A program made the translations under genes and the position numbers. The notes beneath the pieces were generated by a model, which worked only from the letters and a program-made list of their open reading frames with translations, did not search any database and was not told the origin of the DNA. Below, one piece after another: positions 57,137 to 64,000 of a stretch of DNA of 64,000 bases. Location: the NCBI GenBank assembly GCA_036874045.1, contig CM072335.1, forward strand, positions 16,574,001 to 16,638,000. Reading direction: 5' to 3'. Within the stretch, counting starts at the first letter, position 1. Each line of letters opens with the position of its first letter. The DNA comes from Cymodocea nodosa (taxonomy: Eukaryota; Streptophyta; Magnoliopsida; Alismatales; Cymodoceaceae).

Positions 57137-57725
57137 ATGGCTACTGGTAATGGCAATTTTTCTTTATATGAAAGCCAAAATCTTAATCGTCCTCTTTTAT
57201 TTGATGGAATACATTTTGAATATTGGAAATATAGGATGACTGTTTTTCTTCAAAGTATAGATCATAAGTTGTGGTTCATGATTTCTAAACCATATACTTC
57301 GTTAACTACCCCTTATAATACTTGGACAATTACTGGAAAGGAAAATGAAACTCTGAATGCTAAGGGCTTAAATATTTTATTTTGTGCATTGAGTTATGAA
57401 TAGTTCAGTAAAGTGTCGACATATAAATCTACTTATGAGGTGTGGCATGCATTAGAAGTTTCACATGAAGGTACTTCTCAAGTTAAGGAGACTAAAATAA
57501 ACATGTTGATTCATAAATATGAACTCTTTAAGATGCATGAAGACGAATTATTTCTGAGATGTTTTCCAGATTTCTTGATATAATAAAATCTTTAAAATGC
57601 TTAGGAATGAACTTTGAACATAAGGATTTGGTGAGGAAAATTCTCAGATGCCTAAGTTCTAAATGGTCTTAGAAAGTAACATCAATAGAGGAATCACGAG
57701 ATTTAAATGTTTATACTATGAATTA
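57137..57725 (+). pseudogene. Copia-4 gag fragment
   Basis: ATG at 57137 (MATGNGNFSLYES), nearly identical to the Copia-2 gag. A TAG after LSYE at 57404 is shared with Copia-2. A frameshift near 57,545 and further stops follow. At about 57,722 (after DLNVYTMN) it jumps straight to the 3' noncoding region, so all of pol is deleted. Confidence 0.9.
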
Positions 57726-58414
57726 ATCACATTGAGCTCAAAGTTGTGTTTTGATTCATATACAGTAGGAATTGATTGTAGAATTCATTTTTGATGATAT
57801 CAGAATAACTGAAGTCTCTGAAGAGAAAATTTAAAAGTATTATTATACTTAACATTTATTGTCACTACAAGTATATTTTGTATTTTGCTTGAATATATTT
57901 GAAGTATATTTGTAGGGGGAGGAATCACAATGTCGAAAACAGATTAATATCATTCAGAATACAAATCTTGGTTAATCTGAATTGATGTCCTCTTAAAATC
58001 TTGATGAAATAATTTAAAAAGACAAACAAACTATTTTAGATTCAAAGGACAAAAATGTTCGAATAGTTTAAAATGTTCTCAAGATAATGTTAAGTTTAGC
58101 ATGTGTGTTGTTTTTGGATAGTTTCAGTTGGAAGCATCCGAAACTTGTTTAAGTGTACTAACTAGACGTTATGTTAGATAAGGTAACGTGTAAAACTGCC
58201 TCTAGACAGCATTTTACTCGTTAGATTAGTTAACTCAACGAGTTATACTTGAATATTTCGGGTACCTTGATTGAATAAACTTTATTCAATATTTATTTAA
58301 TATCTAAACCTAACTTCTCTTCATGTTGAGTTATTCGCCTAAAACCCTTTTTAAACACTTACTACATGGGCACTTAGGTTATTTGTAAACTTTGTCAAGA
58401 AAATTTTTTCCCGC
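57726..58414 (+). other. Copia-4 3' noncoding region and PPT
   Basis: 57,726-57,990 matches the complement of 29,456-29,730 of Copia-2, with PPT GTAGGGGGAGG at 57912-57922. From 57,990 the sequence is not matched elsewhere in the window, but includes GGATAGTTTC, GAAGCATCCGAAAC and TAACTCAACGAGTTA (about 58,229) motifs. Confidence 0.6.
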
Positions 58415-59208
58415 TTGTTGCTGTTACAACCTGCGACGATATTCTCCAAGTTCTACAAAGGTCGTGGCAGAGGAAAAGGCAAAAGTAGAGGAGATGCAAT
58501 AGGAAAAGAAATAGAGAATGATGAAGTTCCACGCACTTGGTTTAAGAAAATATTTCAAGTGGACAAAAGGTTAGCAGAAATTTGTAGTGAATATTTCTTT
58601 CCTGAAGTTAGACAAGAACTCCAAAATACTGATACCAATATTACATACGTGGGTATTCGTAGTAAATTTGATAGAGAATACAGAATGAAATGTGTTGAGA
58701 TTGCATTTCTCGAGCAGTATGCAAATTATTTGGAAAAAGGTGTAGGTTCTTCATCTAGAACTCCTCAAATACTAATAAACAGTACTAGACTACATGCATT
58801 TGAGGAAGAGCATGAATCAGCTATCCCTACCCCTTTATATTCAAAACAAGTAGAATCAAATATTGCTGTAAAAAAAACAAAAGTTGATAGTCTTCGAAAG
58901 GCCGTAGCAATTGAGAGTGCCTTAGAAGAATTAAATTAGAAAACTTTTATGGAGCAAGTTGAAAAGAAAACAGTCATACTTGAAGAGGAGAAATAGAAAT
59001 ATTATAGAAGAAGAAAAGTCAAAAAAATTAAGTCTAAGGAATCAAAGTCTATTGAAAAAGGAAAATCAGATGAAAATTTATTTCCAAAGGACAATGTATG
59101 TCTAGACATTGTACCTTATTGTGCATCTGATAAACTCATTAGTTCTGAACACACTAAAACTGATGAAGATAATGAGACTTTATTTTCTCTTGCTAGAAAG
59201 CTTGAGAA
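58415..59208 (+). pseudogene. Unrecognised ORF downstream of the Copia-4 PPT
   Basis: Open 58415-58939 (no ATG at its start; the first codon is TTG), then continues in frame through stops at about 58,937 and 58,994 to 59,208. The N-terminus is basic and Gly/Arg-rich (KGRGRGKGKSRG). Then RTWFKKIFQVDKRLAEICSE and YFFPEVRQELQ, then a Lys/Glu-rich helical part. No known domain recognised. It may be an accessory ORF of a SIRE-like element or unrelated captured sequence. Confidence 0.4.
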
Positions 59209-59932
59209 GAAATTTTTCAGAGATCTAGGACTGATGATTAAAGAAAATTCGAAATATAAACGTGGGTTAGAACGTGTGTTTCGATGAAGGAAAAAGAAAA
59301 GACGTGGAGAAGTGGAAAACTGGTAGTGGTTAAATGTGAAGGATATGCATGAAATGAAGATACAGTGTAAAAGGCATAGAATTCTCGTTGATCAATTAAT
59401 CCTTGCACACAAAACGAAAAATCTTTTCAAGGATCAAAACATCCCTGCACACCGAAAGAAAAATCTTTTTCAGGGATCAAAAACACCTTCTCGGGGAAAA
59501 TCTCTCAAGTGGAAGAAACTTCAGTGAAGCATAAAAAGGTAAGATTTTCGTCACGGAAGATTTGAAGTATCCAAAGAAAGCAAATTCGGTGAAGCATGAA
59601 AAGACAAGATATTTGTCACTGAAGAATTGCTGAAGAAGAAAAAGAAGAAGAAGAAAGATCTCAAACAGGGAGAAAAGTTTTAAATTCCGCAAATTAGTTT
59701 TCTTTGTTTGTAGTTATGAAATTGTTTAGATGATACATGGTATCGAAATATAATTGCATCTACAATTTCTGAGGAGAATTGAATTGTATATTGTAATTGA
59801 AACCTTGAATAAAAATGATTTTATGAAAACAATGTCTCGACTTGTTTTTGAGTTTTAAAGTTTCAATTATATTTCAGAAAATATTAAAAATACACAATTC
59901 ACCCCCGTCTTGTGTAGCCATATGATCCTACA
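59209..59932 (+). repeat. Copia-4-family LTR fragment (R/U5)
   Basis: Starts inside the LTR (match to 56,129) and ends GATCCTACA. Joined on the left to the unrecognised ORF. Confidence 0.85.
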
Positions 59933-61103
59933 ATACTTGTCTGTATTGGATTTGAAGTTATTAACTAATCGTTTCATTGCATTAATTTCTCATTTAACTA
60001 AACGTTAAGTTAACATGTGTTTTTATTGAAAAGCATGATATGTTTTAAAGTTATATCTTCTGTATCATGAACAGTGCATGTTTAGACAACTCGTTAAGTT
60101 AGAGTTTTGTTTGTATAGAGGTCACGTGAGAACTCGTTAAGTTAGAGGCTTAAAGGTTAAAATAGGTCATGTGATAACTCGTCAAGTTAGTGAGTAAAAC
60201 AAGAGACGAACTCATTAAGTTAGTGTTATACACGTGGTGAAATTATAAGTTACAAATGTTGTATTGTATCATATGAGGTGCACATGTTTAACTCGTTAAG
60301 TTAACATAACTGAACGCGTTGAGTTGCTATATTGAATACTAAGGCAACGCGTTAGGTTAGCGTTATAAACTTAAGTTATTATTTTTGCACGTGGTAAAAT
60401 TCTTATTATAAAAACATTTGTTTATTACTGAATTGGTGAGTTAAAGTTTTTTGGAGACTTATAGTCGTAACTATCCGAAAGGTAACTTAAGTCATATTTT
60501 CAGGTCTTGACATGTGTCTCACTAGTTTTATGGTATAAAGAGTTTTTCGGTGACTTACAACCCTAACTATCCGAAACTTAAACTATTTTTGGTGAGTTAT
60601 CGTTTAACCTTTTGAAAGAAAGGTTAAGCTGGTTCGTTGAGTTAGCGTAACACCACAGATTTAGTTCGTTGAATTAGTTACAGTACTTGTCACGTGAAAT
60701 GGCATATGAGGAACTCGTTAAGTTAGAAACATTAAGTTATATTTATATACTTGTGTTACTCGTTTAGTTAACATTAAAGTAACGACTCCTTATTACGCTT
60801 GATGAAAGATTTTGGACGAGAAAGTTTATTTTGCAAGAAATTTTTCAGAGATCTAGGACTGATGATTAAAGAAAATTTGAAATATAAACGTGGGTTAGAA
60901 CATGTGTGTTTCGATGAAGGAAAAAGAAAAGACGTGGAAAAGTGGAAAACTGGTAGTGATTAAACATGAAGGATATGCATGAAATGAAGATACAGTATAA
61001 AAGGCATAGAATTCTTGGTGATCAAACTATCCCTGCACACCAAAAGAAGAATCTTTTTCAAGGATCAAAAACACTTCCTTGGGGAAAATCTCTCAAGTGG
61101 AAG
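59933..61103 (+). repeat. Copia-4-family LTR fragment (U3 and R)
   Basis: Starts at the match to 55,223 (AATACTTGTCTG) and runs to CTCAAGTGGAAG, where Copia-5 is inserted. Contains the TAACTATCCGAAA and CACGTG module and the TATA-like box near 60,996. Confidence 0.85.
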
Positions 61104-61410
61104 TGTTATTATGTGTCTTGAATTAGTTTGTTACACATAGGGGTAGTTTTGTCCTTAGTCACTTGGGGTACACAAATGTTATAAATAAACCCCCAACGTG
61201 TGCTTTTAGAGGATGATGAATCTTGTATCCCTTTGTGATCACCAAGAGAGAATCATTCAGTTGAGCTCCATCCGTGGACGTACCCAATTGAGGAACCACA
61301 TTAAACCTTGGTGTTTTTGCAGTTGTTTCACACGTTTTTCCCATTTGTCTTCTTCTTCTCTTCTCCACGAGTCCAAGCTTCTCCCTTTCCGCACTTCTGT
61401 TCGCATAACA
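61104..61410 (+). repeat. Copia-5 short LTR
   Basis: 307 bp, TGTTATTATG to GCATAACA (inverted ends), TATA-like TTATAAATAAA near 61,178. A PBS-like site follows. It interrupts the LTR fragment at a GGAAG site. No second copy is in the window. Confidence 0.75.
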
Positions 61411-61412
61411 AG

Positions 61413-61424
61413 TGGTATCAAGGC
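61413..61424 (+). other. Copia-5 primer-binding site
   Basis: TGGTATCAAGGC, matching the tRNA-iMet complement except at two positions. Confidence 0.75.
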
Positions 61425-61469
61425 GAAGCTTGAGGAATTGGCCGTGGATTAGTCTTGAAAGAAGAAAAG

Positions 61470-61865
61470 AAAGATCTTGGCCAACACACGAGCCGATGCC
61501 CACGCCCGCACCCAACGCCCGCGCCCGACGCCCGATGCTCGACGCCCACGTTCTTGCCCATGCGATCGTCTGCGTCTCCACCCGCGCCAGCGTCCGCGCG
61601 CATTCGCCCACGTTCTTACCTGCGCCAACGTCCGCATCTTTGCCAGCACCAGCACCCGCGCATATTCGCTCGCGTCTTCGTCTGCGCCAGCGCTCGCGTG
61701 CGACCGCTCGCGTCCTCGCCCAACGCTAGCGCCTGCGTGCATTCGTCTACGTCGTTGCCTGCGCCAACGCCTGTGCGTGATCGCTCGTGTTCCGCTGGAC
61801 GCCAGCGTTCACGTATCAATGCTTGCGTTCTTCATTCGACGCTAGTGCTCGCGGTTTACTCATGC
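61470..61865 (+). other. GC-rich low-complexity patch
   Basis: Dominated by CGCCCGCGCCCGACG and TGCGCCAGCG repeats; all frames on both strands are open by composition. The apparent Arg/Ala/Pro proteins are not credible genes. No domain recognised. Confidence 0.6.
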
Positions 61866-62497
61866 GATCTTTGCTCGCGACTTGTGTTTGTGACAAAGCA
61901 TCCGTGGTTGGAATTCTTGTTCGACGCCTACGATCTTGAAGCTGACAACGTGCACTTGATCATTTGTCGTTTCCACGTTGGTGAAACGAGTAGTATGAAT
62001 TCCTATCATAACTTTTGAAGTTTGTTGTTGTGATTTTGTGGAATTCTTTTTTGGCCTTTTTGGGTAGATCAAGTGTGGCTAGTTCTTTGGAATTCTTTAG
62101 CAGTTCTTTGGAATTATTTAGTAGTTCTTTGGAATTCTTTGAAGTTCTTTGGAACCCAATTATAATTAGTTTTTATATGTATTTAGTTGTAGATGTAGTT
62201 TTTCTTTTCTTAATTTTTAGTAATTTTTCATTATATGTATTATTGTGTTAGTAGTTAACAATAAAATTGATTATTGCAAGTTCACGTCTAAATTTTATAT
62301 GCATGATTTTCAAACACTTGAAGGGTGTAGAATGGGTTGAAAGACTTTATCATTATATCATGTGTTTGTTTGACAAATTGATGTTCAACCATAATTAGAG
62401 TTAAATACAATTTATCTACACCACTTGAAGAGTAGTGCACAATAGGTATGCGTTAACATTTTTTTACTTATTCTTATTGTTGAAACAATCTTTTCTA
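61866..62497 (+). other. Spacer with a TTCTTTGGAATTC minisatellite
   Basis: Units of about 20 bases, AGTTCTTTGGAATTCTTTAG, repeat four to five times at 62081-62155. The rest is AT-rich; the boundary of Gypsy-4 is not resolved. Confidence 0.5.
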
Positions 62498-62540
62498 CAT
62501 TGAGGACAATGCAGGAACTAAGTGCGGGGGGGAGGAGAAA
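62498..62540 (+). other. Gypsy-4 extra polypurine tract
   Basis: CATTGAGGACAATG (62498-62511) then AAGTGCGGGGGGGAGGAG. Same design as the two minus-strand gypsies. Confidence 0.65.
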
Positions 62541-63700
62541 GTAAAAAAATGTTTTAGGATGCATACTACAGCAATGAAATTGAAAATTTTCCAAATGTAA
62601 GTTTCTTTCACAAGCAGGTTGGTGGTAAGTTTGAAAATTCGTTCTATATGTTGCATGCCACCATGTTTTATGTGTATCCATGATAAGAACTTGCATGTCA
62701 ATTTTTTTTTAGGAAATAGCTTTGTTAGTTTAATTTTGATTTTGAATTATTGCATCTTAGCCTTACTAGCATGCTACTCAATCTCCATTGTATGCTCTTA
62801 AGGTTAAGATCATTAATTCTTTATTAGTTTTAGCTTTGTTTTCATTTGAACTTAATTTCTTTTTGTGGCATGTTGAATTTTCCTCAGTAATGTTCTTTCC
62901 TTATGATGTCTTACACTTAGAGCTGAGCTTATCTTTAAGGTGAGGATAGGAATATGCATTTGAGATGCCAACCATAGTTTCTTACTTATAACATATACAC
63001 ATTCTTGCACTAGACTCTTAATCATGTGGTATCTAGAGGACTCTTCTTATGACATGAATCTTGAGGAGTGGCTTAGGAAATCTTTCCAATAGGTTGTCCC
63101 ATGAGAAGGGTAGATATATGAATTTGGGAATAAGGTTTGATACCCGTTCTCATAAGGTTGCTGGGGACGGAGGCTAAGTAACCTCTTAGTCTTCACATGT
63201 AAACCCTTTATGGGAGGTATCCTAAGGGTAGTGGTAGGATGTGAGAAAAGAGAGGTTTCAAAAAAAAAAAAAAAAGAAGAAGAAGAAGAAGAAGTTGTTC
63301 TATAGAATGAATAAAGAAAATACTTTTATAGAATAAAAAAATTAAAAAAAATCAATTGAAAATAAAGGGGGCAATGTACTAGAGGATAGAAGCCTAAAGA
63401 AACCTTCATGTATTCTTAGATTAAGTGAGATGAACCTAGATGCTATTGATTATGGGTCTAAGCACTTTGCACTTAATAGTATCTTTAAAAACTTATTTTC
63501 CTTAGGTTGGCATTAGATGTCTATTCTATATTCCTCACCATTACAGGAACTCAACTTGTGAGTGGAGATTATCTATAAGTATTGTTGCATTACTTAGTGA
63601 GAATTTAATTTGCCTTAATTTTCTTTATTGTGTTTGTTTGTTTAAAAGGGGTTCCTTAATCTTTTCTTCTTAAATTTTGCCAGAGGACTAGCAAAGTTTA
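62541..63700 (+). other. Gypsy-4 3' noncoding region
   Basis: 1.2 kb without ORFs between the extra PPT and the PPT, including a poly-A run and a (GAA)n microsatellite at 63260-63294. No similarity to the Copia-2/Gypsy-2 module was noticed. Confidence 0.5.
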
Positions 63701-63712
63701 AGTGTAGGGGGG
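63701..63712 (+). other. Gypsy-4 polypurine tract
   Basis: AGTGTAGGGGGG after GAGGACTAGCAAAGTTTA, the same context as the PPTs at 16295 and 28062. Confidence 0.85.
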
Positions 63713-64000
63713 TGTTCAAGCTTTAATTTTGCCCATTTTTAATGAATTTTATAAGTAATTTTGCATGATATTATATATCTATGATGGATAAATGATATTA
63801 ATTATGGGTAATATAAGTCTTGAAATATAGTGCAATATAGAAATTTAATAACAAGTGCATCCCCCATTGGATATAATTTTACATGAAACACATTGATTTA
63901 TTTTGCATGTCCTATGTTAGCTAATGTCTCTTGGAGTTCAACTTCCATTAATTGTAGGTAACATATATATGGGAGGAGCTTAATGCAAAAGACCAAAGAA
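63713..64000 (+). repeat. Gypsy-4 3' LTR, first 288 bp
   Basis: Starts TGTTCAAGCTTTAATTTTGC right after the PPT and runs off the window. The sequence differs from the Gypsy-2/3 LTRs, so it is another family. Confidence 0.75.

Noticed and set aside
61455..62018. Overlapping Arg/Ala/Pro-rich ORFs on both strands
   Set aside because: All frames are open because of the GC-rich low-complexity sequence; no motif or start context.

Overview
The window is plant nuclear DNA, AT-rich and built almost entirely of nested, decayed LTR retrotransposons. I read it as a flowering plant, probably a eudicot: the primer-binding sites match plant initiator tRNA-Met (Ty1/copia) and plant tRNA-Asp (Ty3/gypsy Athila type), and the gag, integrase and F-box proteins are plant families. 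I found no rRNA, tRNA or CRISPR features and no clear host single-copy gene. The only long undamaged protein gene besides retroelement parts is an F-box ORF carried inside a gypsy element.

Layout, left to right. (1) 1-8473: minus-strand SIRE-like Copia-1 (5' LTR 6756-8473; 3' end lies off the window), with a solo LTR of a second copia family inserted at 50-1631 (TSD GTTGG). (2) 8474-12899: fragment of an Athila-like element (Gypsy-1). (3) 12900-14183 plus 52151-55100: plus-strand Copia-3, whose 5' LTR is split by Gypsy-2. (4) 14184-52145: Gypsy-2, minus strand, with 2.11 kb LTRs at both ends and TSD AGGAG. (5) 26065-48919: Gypsy-3, same family, inserted in Gypsy-2 with TSD GGTGG. (6) 28843-37807: Copia-2, minus strand, inserted in the F-box gene of Gypsy-3. 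(7) 55101-61103: Copia-4, plus strand, internally deleted, inserted in the Copia-3 integrase, followed by extra LTR pieces. (8) 61104-61410: short copia LTR (Copia-5) followed by a GC-rich patch. (9) about 62,000-64,000: 3' end of another plus-strand gypsy element (Gypsy-4). The nest is five levels deep: Gypsy-1 > Copia-3 > Gypsy-2 > Gypsy-3 > Copia-2.

The gypsy family has an unusual gene order in its own 5'-to-3' direction: LTR, tRNA-Asp PBS, a short nucleocapsid/linker reading into protease-RT-RNase H-integrase, then an accessory ORF with a plant-transposon-protein domain, then the capsid (gag) gene, then an F-box gene, then an extra polypurine tract, the true polypurine tract and the LTR. 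The capsid lies downstream of pol in both full copies and in the fragment. The spacers between ORFs carry the same palindromic motifs as the LTRs.

The most striking signals cut across element superfamilies. The U3 regions of three copia LTR families and of the gypsy LTR carry the same composite module (TAACTATCCGA / TCGGATAGTTA palindrome halves, ACTTAAGT, and CACGTG). In addition, about 1 kb of 3' noncoding sequence is shared between Copia-2 and Gypsy-2. Damage is mostly by point substitution (stops explicable as CAA/CAG/CGA to TAA/TAG/TGA; Cys to Tyr in three zinc knuckles), as expected of old methylated repeats. All boundaries were found by eye; no alignment or database search was run.
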